DNA of 64,000 nt from Agrobacterium arsenijevicii. GTDB lineage: Bacteria > Pseudomonadota > Alphaproteobacteria > Rhizobiales > Rhizobiaceae. The first letter of the stretch is position 1. Each line of letters opens with the position of its first letter. The notes under the pieces are model-generated. The model did not search any database, was not told where the DNA came from, and saw only the letters and a list, made by a program, of their open reading frames with translations. Below, one piece after another: positions 36,163-44,969 of the stretch. The position numbers were made by a program, and so were the translations under genes. The stretch is from positions 124,001 to 188,000 of the forward strand of contig JWIT01000002.1 in assembly GCA_000949895.1 (NCBI GenBank). Direction: 5' to 3'.

Positions 36163-37083
36163 TTATGGCGTCTGTGCGCCGGTTGCGGCGACATAGACCG
36201 AATAGAGCGATTTAGTCGCGGTGATGAACAGACGGTTCTTCTTCGGGCCGCCGAAGGTGAGGTTTGCGACCGTCTGCGGCACCTTGATCTTGCCAAGCAG
36301 CGTACCATCAGGTGAGAAGCAGTGGACGCCATCGCCGGCGCTGGTCCAGAGGTTGCCCGCCGTATCCAGACGGAAACCGTCCGGCAGGCCGTTGTCGAGA
36401 TTGCAGAATTCCCGGCCATTGGTGAGCTTCACGCCGTCCACCACGTCGAAGACGCGGATATGGCGCGGGCGGGACACATCATGGCTGTAGGAGCTGTCGG
36501 CAACATAGAGCTTCGTTTCATCAGGCGAAAAAGCAAGGCCGTTCGGCTGCACGAAGTCGTCGATGGCGATCGTGATCTCTCCGGTTGCAGGATCGAGCCG
36601 GTAGACGTTGCGCGTCTTCTGCTCAGGCTCTGCCTTGTACCCCTCGTAGTCGGAAAGAATGCCGTAGGTGGGGTCGGTGAACCAGACGCTGCCGTCGGAT
36701 TTCACTACCACGTCATTGGGTGAGTTCAGCCGCTTGCCGCCATAGCTGTCGGCAAGAACCGTGATCGAGCCGTCGACTTCAGTGCGGGTGACGCGGCGGC
36801 CGCCATGTTCGCAGGAAACCAGTCGTCCCTGCCGGTCGCGGGTATTGCCGTTGGCGAAGTTGGAGGGGTGGCGGAAAACCGAAACCCCACCATCCGGCAC
36901 CCAGCGCAGCATGCGCTCGTTGGGAATGTCGCTGAACAGCAGGCAGTTCAGATCGGCAAACCACACCGGTCCTTCGGCCCAGCGGCAGCCGGAATAAAGC
37001 TCTTCCAGTTCCGCGTTGCCGACGATCAGAAGGCGGAAGCGTTCATCGTGAATTTCGAAAGGGGATGTCTTGTCTGTGGTCAT
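36163..37083 (-). CDS. SMP-30/gluconolactonase-family lactonase
   Basis: 306 residues from the ATG at 37083. A beta-propeller enzyme: CRWAEGPVWFADLNCLLFSD near the N-terminus carries the metal-binding glutamate, GGKRLNSPNDVVVKSDGSVW gives the Asn, and FVQPNGLAFSPDETKLYVAD supplies the second Asn/Asp set. It probably opens a sugar lactone. It is the last gene of the minus-strand sugar ABC operon, 35 bp after a permease gene, so the imported sugar is presumably oxidised to a lactone. Confidence 0.9.
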   Translation of the reverse strand: MTTDKTSPFEIHDERFRLLIVGNAELEELYSGCRWAEGPVWFADLNCLLFSDIPNERMLRWVPDGGVSVFRHPSNFANGNTRDRQGRLVSCEHGGRRVTRTEVDGSITVLADSYGGKRLNSPNDVVVKSDGSVWFTDPTYGILSDYEGYKAEPEQKTRNVYRLDPATGEITIAIDDFVQPNGLAFSPDETKLYVADSSYSHDVSRPRHIRVFDVVDGVKLTNGREFCNLDNGLPDGFRLDTAGNLWTSAGDGVHCFSPDGTLLGKIKVPQTVANLTFGGPKKNRLFITATKSLYSVYVAATGAQTP

Positions 37084-37118
37084 GAGCGTGGTCCGCTTGA
37101 GGGCTTGTCGTTCGGGGT

Positions 37119-38066
37119 TCAGCGTGTGGCCTTGGGGCCGCTTGCCAGAAGAATGACGGAAATGATGATGAGGCCGGTAAGAATGAGGCGGATGCCCGCG
37201 CCGAAACCATAGGTATTCAGCATCGATACCACCAGGAACATGAAGAGCGAAGCGCCCCAGATACCGGGAACGTTGGAATCTCCGCCCGCAACCGCCGTGC
37301 CGCCAATTACGACGACAGCAATGGACATCAGCAGATATTCCGATCCCATGTTGAGTGCCGCGCCGCCGGAGAAGCTGGCGAGAAGATAACCGGCAATCGC
37401 TGCCAGAACCGCGCAGAGCACATAGGTGATGAAACGTGTTCCATCCACGGGAATGCCGGTCATGCGGGCTGCGAAGGTGCTTTGGCCGATGGCGGAAATC
37501 CAGCGCCCGTAAAAGGTGCGGTCGAGCAGCAGCCAGGCGATGACCGAGAGCAGCAGCGCGACAAGCGCCACGTTCGGAATACCGAAAGAGCTTGATGTGG
37601 CGAAAGTGGCCAGTGTTTCCGGCGGCTTGATGCGCAGGCCGCGGTTGGACCAGATGGCGATGGATTGCACGATGAAGCTCATGGACAGCGTCGCGATGAT
37701 CGGCGGGATGCGCAGGAGCTTGATCAGCGTGTAATTGCCGATGCCGATAGCGATGCCGATCAGGATGGCGATCAGCAATCCCGGCAGGATGAGACCGTCC
37801 GACACATCCATGAATTTGAGCGCCAGCGTGCCTGATAGCGTCATCGTTGCGGGAACGCAGAGGTCGATATTTCCAGGTCCGAGCGTGATGACGAACATCT
37901 GGCCGATACCGACAATCACGGAAAAGGCCGCAAAGGTCAGGGCTGCGTGCGACAGCCCGAAGGAGCTGGCGCCGCCGGTGAACATGACGGTGACGATCCA
38001 CACCGCAGCCGTTGCGGCAAAGGACCAGATCCATGGTTTTTTCGAGAAGGACGAAAGCCCGTTCAT
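37119..38066 (-). CDS. Sugar ABC transporter permease (RbsC family)
   Basis: 315 residues with about ten helices. GPGNIDLCVPATMTLSGTLA and NIALRY-like/GGAALNMGSEYLLMSIAVVV with VIGGTAVAGG are the conserved BPD_transp_2 segments. It overlaps the preceding permease gene by 4 bp. Two different permeases in one operon form a heterodimeric channel, unlike the single RbsC of enteric bacteria. Confidence 0.9.
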   Translation of the reverse strand: MNGLSSFSKKPWIWSFAATAAVWIVTVMFTGGASSFGLSHAALTFAAFSVIVGIGQMFVITLGPGNIDLCVPATMTLSGTLALKFMDVSDGLILPGLLIAILIGIAIGIGNYTLIKLLRIPPIIATLSMSFIVQSIAIWSNRGLRIKPPETLATFATSSSFGIPNVALVALLLSVIAWLLLDRTFYGRWISAIGQSTFAARMTGIPVDGTRFITYVLCAVLAAIAGYLLASFSGGAALNMGSEYLLMSIAVVVIGGTAVAGGDSNVPGIWGASLFMFLVVSMLNTYGFGAGIRLILTGLIIISVILLASGPKATR

Positions 38067-39004
38067 TGGTTTTTCTCCCGCTTTTCGAGACGGTTGAGCA
38101 GGAGGCGCAAGGCGAGCACGATGATGAGGATCGCGCCCTGCGCGCCGATCTGCCAGTCCGGCGAAATGCGCATGAAGGACAGGAAGGAGCCGGCGAGCGT
38201 CAGCGTCAGCGCGCCGATGACGGCGCCTATCGGTGAAACCCGACCGCCGACGAATTCGCCTCCGCCCAGAATAACGCCTGCAATCGACAGCAGCGTGTAG
38301 CGAAGCGCGATATTGGCATCAGCCGATGTCGTCAGCCCGACAAGTGCGATACCAGACAGCACCGCGAAGAAACCGGCCAGCGCAAAGGTGGCGGCGCGTA
38401 TGCCGATGACCGACCAGCCGGAGCGCTCGACGGAGCGGAAGTTGCCGCCGACGCCGCGCATCAGCACGCCGAAGGAGGAGCGCATGACGATGTAATGGGC
38501 GACGACCGCAATCACGATGCTGGCGACGATGGCGATCGGCACGAGCGGCGGTTTTGCCGTCATCAGTGCCCGGATGAAGGCGGGCGCCTGGCCGCCGGGC
38601 GAGGGGAGGATGAGGACGGCAAGGCCGCCCCAGACGAAACTCATGCCGAGCGTAACGACAATGGAGGGCAGGGCTCGGATATGGATGATGGCGCCAAGAA
38701 CCGCATAAACCGCAATCGCACCGGCAAAAATCGCAATGCCGAGCAATGGCGTGGTTTGCAGGAAGGTGGCGGTGACGCAGGCACAGAAACTGACGAAGGT
38801 GCCCATCGACAGATCGAGATCGTTGACGGACATGATCAGCATCTGCGCAATGGTGGCGAGCGCAATCGGCACCGCCAGATTGAACAGCAGGTTGAGGCCG
38901 TTATAACTCATGGCGCGCGGCTGCATGTAAAATACGGCGGCGAGCAGGAAGGCGAGCGAGGCGGCGGGAATGATGAGGCGAAGGGCGCTGGCGGAGAGTT
39001 TCAT
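38063..39004 (-). CDS. Sugar ABC transporter permease (RbsC family), second subunit
   Basis: 313 residues with a similar helical pattern and the conserved VNDLDLSMGTFVSFCACVTA and LLSIAGVILGGGEFVGGRVS segments. It overlaps the ATPase gene upstream and the other permease gene downstream by 4 bp each. Together with the neighbours it forms a pentose/sugar-type importer whose substrate I cannot name. Confidence 0.9.
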   Translation of the reverse strand: MKLSASALRLIIPAASLAFLLAAVFYMQPRAMSYNGLNLLFNLAVPIALATIAQMLIMSVNDLDLSMGTFVSFCACVTATFLQTTPLLGIAIFAGAIAVYAVLGAIIHIRALPSIVVTLGMSFVWGGLAVLILPSPGGQAPAFIRALMTAKPPLVPIAIVASIVIAVVAHYIVMRSSFGVLMRGVGGNFRSVERSGWSVIGIRAATFALAGFFAVLSGIALVGLTTSADANIALRYTLLSIAGVILGGGEFVGGRVSPIGAVIGALTLTLAGSFLSFMRISPDWQIGAQGAILIIVLALRLLLNRLEKREKNQ

Positions 39005-40464
39005 GCGTGGTCTTCTCCGGAAAAGGAGGCGGCCAGCACATTCTGCTCGGTGATGTCCTCGCCCACCAGTTCGGCCTGGATAGCGCCGTCACGGAAGACA
39101 TAAACCCGGTCACAAAGACGGATTTCGTCCATTTCGGTGGAGTACCAGATGAAGGTGCGGCCGTGGGAGGCTTCGGTTCTCAAGATATCGTAGACTTCCT
39201 GTTTGGTGCCGATATCGACGCCGCGCATCGGGTCGTCCATCAGCACGGTGCTGGCCGTGGTGGCGAGTGCGCGGGCGAAAAGCACCTTCTGCTGGTTGCC
39301 GCCGGAGAGCGAAAGAATTTTGTTGCCCATGTCGGGTGTGCGGATTTCGATGCGCTTTTTCCACTGCGCGCCAAGCTCGGTTTCCTTGCTCCTGTCCACC
39401 ATGCCTGCCGATGAAATATCCCGCAGCGAGGCGATGGAAAGGTTCTTGAGGATGCTCCACAGCGGAAAGGTGCCGTTCAGGCTGCGGTCGCCTGCGACGA
39501 AGGCGATGTCCGTCTTGCGCGCGGGCAGCCAGCTGCTGTTGCGGGCAAGGTAGAGATCGAGAAGCGCTTCCGTCTGGCCGTGGCCGCCAAGACCGGCAAG
39601 GCCAATGATTTCACCGCGGAAAGCCTCGAAAGCGAGGCCTTCGCCCCGGCGCGCCGGCATGGCAAGCACCTTCTCGCCCGCCTTGCGGTTTTCGCCCTTT
39701 TGCCTGTCCTGTTCCTTGACGACGCTGCCCATGGCTTCCACCAGCGTGCGTGTCGTGAACTCAGCCGCCGCCCGATCGGCGACCACACGGCCGTCCTTCA
39801 TCACCACGATGCGGGTGGCTGTCGAAAGGATCTCGCCGAGAATATGCGAGATCAGCAGAACGGAACCGCCCGTGCGCACGAAACGGCGGACATAATCCAT
39901 CAACTGCTCGGCAAGCCCGGCATCAAGCGAGGAGGTCGGCTCATCGAGGATGACAAGTCGCGGGGCCTCCGGGGTTCGGCAGAAATTGATGGCGATTTCC
40001 ACCATCTGCCGCTCGGCGATGGAAAGTTCGGCGATCGTCAGTTCGCAATCGATGCCGTGGCCGGGAAAAATCTCGTCCAGCGTATGCCGGATCATGGTGA
40101 GCGCACGTCCGCGCCAGTTCCGCCCGCTCATAGCGGCATGCATGATGCGGACGTTTTCGCTGATCGTCAGGTTGGGGCAGAGCGACAATTCCTGAAACAC
40201 GCAGCGAACGCCGCTGGCGCGCGCTGCGGCAATGCCGTGGCGGCCTTGCTCGCCGCGATAGGAAATGGAACCCTCATGCGGCGTCAGCCCGCCATTGATG
40301 ACGTTGACGATGGTGGATTTACCCGCGCCATTATGGCCCACGAGCCCGAGGCATTCCCCAGCGCGGATGACGAGATCGGCCCCATCAAGCGCCCTTACCG
40401 CGCCGAACACGACCTTCACGCCGCGCGCAGCGACGACTTCTTCCGCCTCGATGATGTTATTCAT
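39001..40464 (-). CDS. Sugar ABC transporter ATPase (RbsA/XylG-type, two nucleotide-binding domains)
   Basis: About 487 residues; the start is ATG 40464 or the ATG two codons earlier. The first domain has an intact Walker A (GHNGAGKST), signature region LSIAERQMVEIA and Walker B LVILDEPTSSLD. The second domain has the usual degenerate Walker A (GLGGHGQTE) and an intact signature LSGGNQQKVLFARAL. This arrangement is normal for the family. The start of the second permease gene overlaps its stop. Confidence 0.92.
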   Translation of the reverse strand: MNNIIEAEEVVAARGVKVVFGAVRALDGADLVIRAGECLGLVGHNGAGKSTIVNVINGGLTPHEGSISYRGEQGRHGIAAARASGVRCVFQELSLCPNLTISENVRIMHAAMSGRNWRGRALTMIRHTLDEIFPGHGIDCELTIAELSIAERQMVEIAINFCRTPEAPRLVILDEPTSSLDAGLAEQLMDYVRRFVRTGGSVLLISHILGEILSTATRIVVMKDGRVVADRAAAEFTTRTLVEAMGSVVKEQDRQKGENRKAGEKVLAMPARRGEGLAFEAFRGEIIGLAGLGGHGQTEALLDLYLARNSSWLPARKTDIAFVAGDRSLNGTFPLWSILKNLSIASLRDISSAGMVDRSKETELGAQWKKRIEIRTPDMGNKILSLSGGNQQKVLFARALATTASTVLMDDPMRGVDIGTKQEVYDILRTEASHGRTFIWYSTEMDEIRLCDRVYVFRDGAIQAELVGEDITEQNVLAASFSGEDHA

Positions 40465-40562
40465 GAGCATTTACGCCAGTGATCTGAAAATGGGATATCG
40501 GTGGCCGTTGCGGCGCCCGTTCGGGGAGCGCCGCAATCGTTCATGTCCGGAGAGTGTCCAGA

Positions 40563-41579
40563 CTACTTGGCGGAGGCGATGGCCTTCTCAGCGTCTTGCT
40601 GTGAATATTCCACATTCGCGACGCCACCCTTCTGGGTGTTCTTGAGGTTGTCCTCAAGATTGCCCTGGTCGATGCGCAGGAACGGAACCGTCAGGTCCTT
40701 CTTCACGTCCTTGCCGTCAAGGATTTGCTGCGCCACCCAGAAAGCGAGCGTCGAGACACCGGGAGCGATGGAAACCGACATGGTCTCGTAGCCGCCCGCA
40801 TCCTTCTGCTGCTTCCACCATTGCAGTTCGTCTTCGCGGTTGCCCATGACGATGGTGGGTGTCGGGCGCTTGGCAGCGGCGAAAGCCTGTGCCGCACCGT
40901 AACCGTCGCCACCCTGTGTCACGACTGCCGCAACTTCAGGAAGGCTAGGCAGAATGCCGGCGACGGCACGCTGTGCGACGTCCTGCGCCCAGTCACCATT
41001 GACCGAACCGACGATCTTGAACTGCGGGTTCTTGGCGACGGCGTCGACGATGCCGGCATGGATTTCATCGTCGACCGAAACGCCGGCAAGGCCGCGGATT
41101 TCGAGCAGGTTGCCGCCCTTCGGCATCGCCTTGGCGAGATAGTCGATCTGGCTTGCGCCCATCGCCTTGAAATCGACCGCAATGCGCCATGCGCAGGGCT
41201 CGGTGACGATGCCGTCGAACGAGACGACGGTGATGCCGGCGTCACAGGCTTCCTTGACAGCGCCGTTGAGGGCGGTTGGCGAGGCGGCGTTGATGACGAT
41301 GGCGTCGTAACCCTGAAGAATAAGGTTCTGGATCTGCGCCGCCTGCTCGGTCGCCTGGTTTTCGGCTGTCGTGAAGGCGTCAGCGGCAGCAACCTTTTTG
41401 TCGGCAACCGCCTGTTTGGTGATCTTGTCCCAGCTCGTCAGCATTGCCTGACGCCAGGAATTGCCCGCGTAATTGTTCGAGAGCGCGATTTTTTTAGCCG
41501 ACGTGTCGGCGTGAGCGGTGATCGGCAAAGCTGCGCATGCGACAGCGGCCGATGCCAGAAGCATCTTTCTGAAAGCCAT
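40563..41579 (-). CDS. Periplasmic sugar-binding protein (type 1, RbsB-like)
   Basis: 338 residues from the ATG at 41579 with a GGAGG site just upstream. A signal peptide ends at TAHA. The mature sequence has the type 1 periplasmic-binding pattern: KIALSNNYAGNSWRQAML, NLILQGYDAIVINAASPTAL and GITVVSFDGIVTEP. It is the first gene of the sugar ABC operon and faces the histidine kinase gene. The ligand is unknown. Confidence 0.9.
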   Translation of the reverse strand: MAFRKMLLASAAVACAALPITAHADTSAKKIALSNNYAGNSWRQAMLTSWDKITKQAVADKKVAAADAFTTAENQATEQAAQIQNLILQGYDAIVINAASPTALNGAVKEACDAGITVVSFDGIVTEPCAWRIAVDFKAMGASQIDYLAKAMPKGGNLLEIRGLAGVSVDDEIHAGIVDAVAKNPQFKIVGSVNGDWAQDVAQRAVAGILPSLPEVAAVVTQGGDGYGAAQAFAAAKRPTPTIVMGNREDELQWWKQQKDAGGYETMSVSIAPGVSTLAFWVAQQILDGKDVKKDLTVPFLRIDQGNLEDNLKNTQKGGVANVEYSQQDAEKAIASAK

Positions 41580-41885
41580 TGATTTTCCTCCCTGGTGGCT
41601 TGCCCTTTTTGAGCTCGGAACCCGCTTTCCCGCAAATCTCCTCGACGGCAGACGGAATTCCTTTGCACTGGAGCTCCTTTCCCCAGTAAAAGCGAGAATG
41701 ACCAAGAAGGTTTGGCTTGTACAGGCGGATCACGGCAATCTTCCTGCGGGTTTCCGCAGAAAGCATGCGGGAACCCGCAGGACGAAACGCTACCGCTGAG
41801 CGCAGAATGGCTAACGCGGCACGCTGACACTTCGGATCTGCTCGCTACAAGTTGATAAAGCAGACGCTTGGGAGGGTGTCCGCAC
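41580..41885. other. 306-bp divergent control region
   Basis: It lies between the sugar-binding protein gene (-) and the GAF histidine kinase gene (+). No gene is evident. Besides the 17-bp inverted repeat at 41742-41782 it has a related sequence, GGAACCCGC followed by TTTCCCGCA (41617-41634), so several copies of a GCGGGWWMC-like half-site are present. Confidence 0.6.
41742..41782. promoter_or_regulatory. 17-bp inverted repeat in the divergent sugar ABC / two-component promoter region
   Basis: The arms 41742-41758 and 41766-41782 are complementary at 16 of 17 positions around a 7-nt spacer. The inner sequences are TGCGGGTTTCCGCA and TGCGGGAACCCGCA. The position, about 160 bp from the binding-protein gene and 100 bp from the kinase gene, suits an operator for the LuxR-type response regulator. 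There is no T-run to suggest a terminator. Confidence 0.55.
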
Positions 41886-43121
41886 ATGTTGGATACGCCA
41901 AAAAGCGCTCTTTTTTATCACTACATGGGCATTTCGAGGCTGCTTGCCGGGCAGCTCGAATTTAACGCCATCATTCAGGCGGTGGCCACCGAAATCACCC
42001 ATATCATTCCACATGTTCATCTGGATGTCTGTATCAAGCAGCTGGATGACAAATTTCACATTGCCTATGAAAGCGGTCTGGAGAGTGCCTGGAGCCGGCA
42101 GCCGCCGGCACTTCTGACCGGTAGCCCGATCCGTTCCCTGCTCTCCGGCGAGGTCGAGTACCTCCTGAGCGGCGATGCCTGTGCCGATCCGCGTTTTCAT
42201 TTCGAAGGGGCATTTTCCAGCCCGATCATCGAACTCGATCTGCATAGCCGCCTGCATGTGCCGATGAAGGTGCATGGCGATATTATCGGCGCGCTCAGTT
42301 GCTCCTCGCACCAGTCGGACGCCTACACGATTGAGGATGTCGCCAATGCCCGCGCGGTTGCGGATCTGCTGGCGCCGTATTTCTACGCCATCCGCGCTGC
42401 CGAACAGGCCAAACGGTCTGCCATCGAGGAGGCGCGCGCCAATGCCCGCGAGGAGGGTTTGCGGCTTGCTGCCTTGCAATTGACCGAGGCGCTGGAGGCC
42501 GAGCGCCAGCGGATCGGCATGGATTTGCATGACCAGACGCTGGCGGACTTGACGCGGCTTGCGCGGCGCATCGAGCGCATGAGCCATGCAGCGGATGTGC
42601 CGGGCGAGATGCTTGAGCCAGTGGTGCGCAGCCTGCAGCATTGTATGCAGGATCTGCGCGAGATCATCGAGGAGGCGAAACCCTCCATCCTGCAATTGTT
42701 CGGCGTCGTGCAGGCAATCGAAACCTATGTGGATCGTTCCGTGCGCGACAGCGGCTCTGCGATCGACTGGTCGGTCACGGACGAGACGGACGGGCTGGTC
42801 GAAACGCTCGACAAGACGGTGGCGATATCGCTGTTCCGCATCGTGCAGGAGGCCGTCAACAACGCTATTCGCCATGCCCAGCCTGAAACGATTGCCGTGA
42901 TACTTTCGGCGGTGGATGGCGGGTTACGGGTGACGGTGAGCGACGACGGAAGTGGCTGCGGCGAGCGCGGCACCGCCGGTGGCCTCGGCCTCGGCAATAT
43001 GAAGACGCGGGCGCGGCTGATTTCGGCCAGATTCGACATTGGCGCCAATGGCAAGGGTGCGGGAACCCGCATTACCGTGACGTTGCCGGAAAGCGCCTTC
43101 GACCGGCGGGAGGAGTTGTGA
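41886..43121 (+). CDS. Cytosolic GAF-domain histidine kinase (NarL/LuxR-type partner)
   Basis: 411 residues from the ATG at 41886, preceded at nine nt by GGGAGGG. No membrane helix. Residues ~15-175 form a GAF domain (ending VPMKVHGDIIGALSCSSHQS). A short coiled coil follows, then a HisKA_3 dimerisation domain with the histidine in RQRIGMDLHDQTLADLTRLA (about 217) and an ATPase domain (FRIVQEAVNNAIRHA; SDDGSGCGERG). A soluble input domain suggests it reads an intracellular signal. One nt separates it from the regulator gene. Confidence 0.9.
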   Translation: MLDTPKSALFYHYMGISRLLAGQLEFNAIIQAVATEITHIIPHVHLDVCIKQLDDKFHIAYESGLESAWSRQPPALLTGSPIRSLLSGEVEYLLSGDACADPRFHFEGAFSSPIIELDLHSRLHVPMKVHGDIIGALSCSSHQSDAYTIEDVANARAVADLLAPYFYAIRAAEQAKRSAIEEARANAREEGLRLAALQLTEALEAERQRIGMDLHDQTLADLTRLARRIERMSHAADVPGEMLEPVVRSLQHCMQDLREIIEEAKPSILQLFGVVQAIETYVDRSVRDSGSAIDWSVTDETDGLVETLDKTVAISLFRIVQEAVNNAIRHAQPETIAVILSAVDGGLRVTVSDDGSGCGERGTAGGLGLGNMKTRARLISARFDIGANGKGAGTRITVTLPESAFDRREEL

Positions 43122-43122
43122 C

Positions 43123-43845
43123 ATGGACGTGCTGATCGTCGAGGACGATGCGCTGCACCGCGCCTATCTGAATGAGGCGGTGAGAGCCGCACTGCCGGAA
43201 TGCGACAACGTGCTTGAGGCGGCAAACGGCAGAACCGGCGAAAAGCTGGCGCGGGAAAACCGGGCGGCCCACATCGTCATGGATTTGCAGATGAACGAGC
43301 GCAACGGCATCGAGGCGGCGCGCACCATCTGGAAGGAGCGGCCGGACACGCGCATCCTGTTCTGGTCCAACTATTCCGACGAGGCCTATGTGCGCGGGGT
43401 CTCCCGCATCGTGCCTGAAGGTGCGGCCTATGGTTATGTGCTGAAATCGGCATCCGACGACCGGTTGCGGCTGGCGTTGCGCAGCATCTTCATCGAGGCG
43501 CAATGCGTTATCGACCGCGAAGTGCGCGGCCTTCAGGAAAAGAGCCTCGGCAAGGCGCATGGCTTTACCGATTCCGAATATGAAATCCTTGTCGATGTCG
43601 CGCTCGGCCTCACCGACAAGGCGATAGCGCGCCGCCGCAACCTGTCGCTGCGCAGCGTGCAGAACCGTCTGCAAAGCCTCTATGAGAAGCTCAACGTGCA
43701 TCAGGCGACGGGCGACGACGAGGCGGAAGGCCGCTATAATCTGCGGACCCGCGCCGTCACCGTCGCTTTCCTGCGCAAGCTTTTGAACTATAGCGCTCTC
43801 GAAAGGGCCGAGCGGGAACTGGCGGAATGGGCGACAAGCCGCTGA
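43123..43845 (+). CDS. LuxR/NarL-family response regulator
   Basis: 240 residues. Receiver domain with VEDDALH, the phosphorylated Asp in HIVMDLQMNERNG (about residue 51) and Lys in GYVLKSASDDRL. The C-terminal helix-turn-helix reads FTDSEYEILVDVALGLTDKA then IARRRNLSLRSVQNRLQSLY. About 40 further residues follow the usual end of the domain. It pairs with the upstream kinase and likely controls the divergent sugar ABC operon. Confidence 0.9.
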   Translation: MDVLIVEDDALHRAYLNEAVRAALPECDNVLEAANGRTGEKLARENRAAHIVMDLQMNERNGIEAARTIWKERPDTRILFWSNYSDEAYVRGVSRIVPEGAAYGYVLKSASDDRLRLALRSIFIEAQCVIDREVRGLQEKSLGKAHGFTDSEYEILVDVALGLTDKAIARRRNLSLRSVQNRLQSLYEKLNVHQATGDDEAEGRYNLRTRAVTVAFLRKLLNYSALERAERELAEWATSR

Positions 43846-43848
43846 TCA

Positions 43849-44865
43849 TCAGGGCAGGAAGGCCAGCAGCCGTCTTTCATCAGCCCTGAGGCCGGAGACG
43901 GGTTTTGCCCCGACCTTCAGGATGCGGCCAAGCTTCTTCTGCGCCTTCTCCTCCGTCGCGATATCGAGAACGGCAGGGTGGACGTAGCTCTTGCGGCAGA
44001 TGGCGGGCGTGTTGGAAAGCTCAACCGCCGCTGCCTGGCACATGCCCTTGATGCTGGGTTTTTCACCGGCTGCTACATGTTCCATCGCATGGCAGAAGGC
44101 GGCAAGGGTGCCGCCCCAGGTGCGAAAGGTCTTGGCGGAGATGCCCTGACCGCCGATGCGTGAAAGATAGGCGTTGAGATCGCTTGAATCGACGGAATGC
44201 ACCCGGTTTTCGCTGTCCTGCCAGACAAACAGCTCCTTGCCCGGCAGATCGGCGATTTCTTCCAGGATTTTCTGAAGGCGGGGGTGGCGCAGCTGGCGCT
44301 TCACCTTCTGCCCGCCCTTTGCGGCAAACCGCAACTCGATGGTTTCACCGAAAGACACATGGCGCTTGAGCAATGTGGTTGCGCCATAGGTACCGTTGGT
44401 TTCGAGATAGGAGCGGTTACCGACGCGCAGATAGGCGGCATCGAGAAGCAGCGTGAGCGCTGCCAGCGTCATCTCCTGCCCATGATCCTGCCTTTCGATA
44501 TCGGCAATGGCGCGGCGGCGGATGGCGGGCAGCGCTTTGCCAAAGCTTTTCAGCTGAAAGAACTTCGTCTCGCCCCTGAGCACATGCCAGTCGGGATGAT
44601 AACGATATTGCTTTCGCCCGCGTGCATCAAAGCCCGTGGCCTGCAAATGTCCTGATGGGTCGATGCAAATCCAGACGTCCCTATAGGCGGGCGGTACGCC
44701 GAGCGACTTGATGCGCTTCAGTTCGACGCTATCGGACAGCAGTTCTCCGCCCGGCAGCCGGTAGCAGAAACCGCGCCCGCGCCTTTCGCGGGCGATACCC
44801 GGTTCCTGATCGTTGACATAGGCAAGTCCGATTTTTGCAAGAAGGCGGGTGGTTGGTTGTGGCAT
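43849..44865 (-). CDS. Type IB DNA topoisomerase (poxvirus-like)
   Basis: 338 residues. The bacterial topoisomerase IB signature is visible in RKQYRYHPDWHVLR (about residues 80-93), the DAAYLRVGNRSY segment, TFRTWGGTLAAF and the catalytic tyrosine in CRKSYVHPAVLD (about residue 292). It relaxes supercoils by a 3'-phosphotyrosyl mechanism. It ends 3 bp from the convergent response regulator. Such genes occur in a subset of bacteria, including rhizobia. Confidence 0.93.
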   Translation of the reverse strand: MPQPTTRLLAKIGLAYVNDQEPGIARERRGRGFCYRLPGGELLSDSVELKRIKSLGVPPAYRDVWICIDPSGHLQATGFDARGRKQYRYHPDWHVLRGETKFFQLKSFGKALPAIRRRAIADIERQDHGQEMTLAALTLLLDAAYLRVGNRSYLETNGTYGATTLLKRHVSFGETIELRFAAKGGQKVKRQLRHPRLQKILEEIADLPGKELFVWQDSENRVHSVDSSDLNAYLSRIGGQGISAKTFRTWGGTLAAFCHAMEHVAAGEKPSIKGMCQAAAVELSNTPAICRKSYVHPAVLDIATEEKAQKKLGRILKVGAKPVSGLRADERRLLAFLP

Positions 44866-44969
44866 CGTTTTTTCCGGCAGGTTTCACGCTGCGGCAAACG
44901 AAAAACAGGCCGCCTTCGTTCCGGCGGCCTGTCGCGTCGATCATCCGTTTTTATCGGCCTGCCTTTTTA

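Noticed and set aside
36163..38034. Apparent 623-codon fusion of a permease-like region with the SMP-30 protein
   Set aside because: The upstream part is an out-of-frame translation of the permease gene; the lactonase has its own ATG at 37083.
39001..40464. Loss of function in the second ATPase domain (degenerate Walker A)
   Set aside because: A degenerate second Walker A is normal for RbsA-type sugar ATPases.
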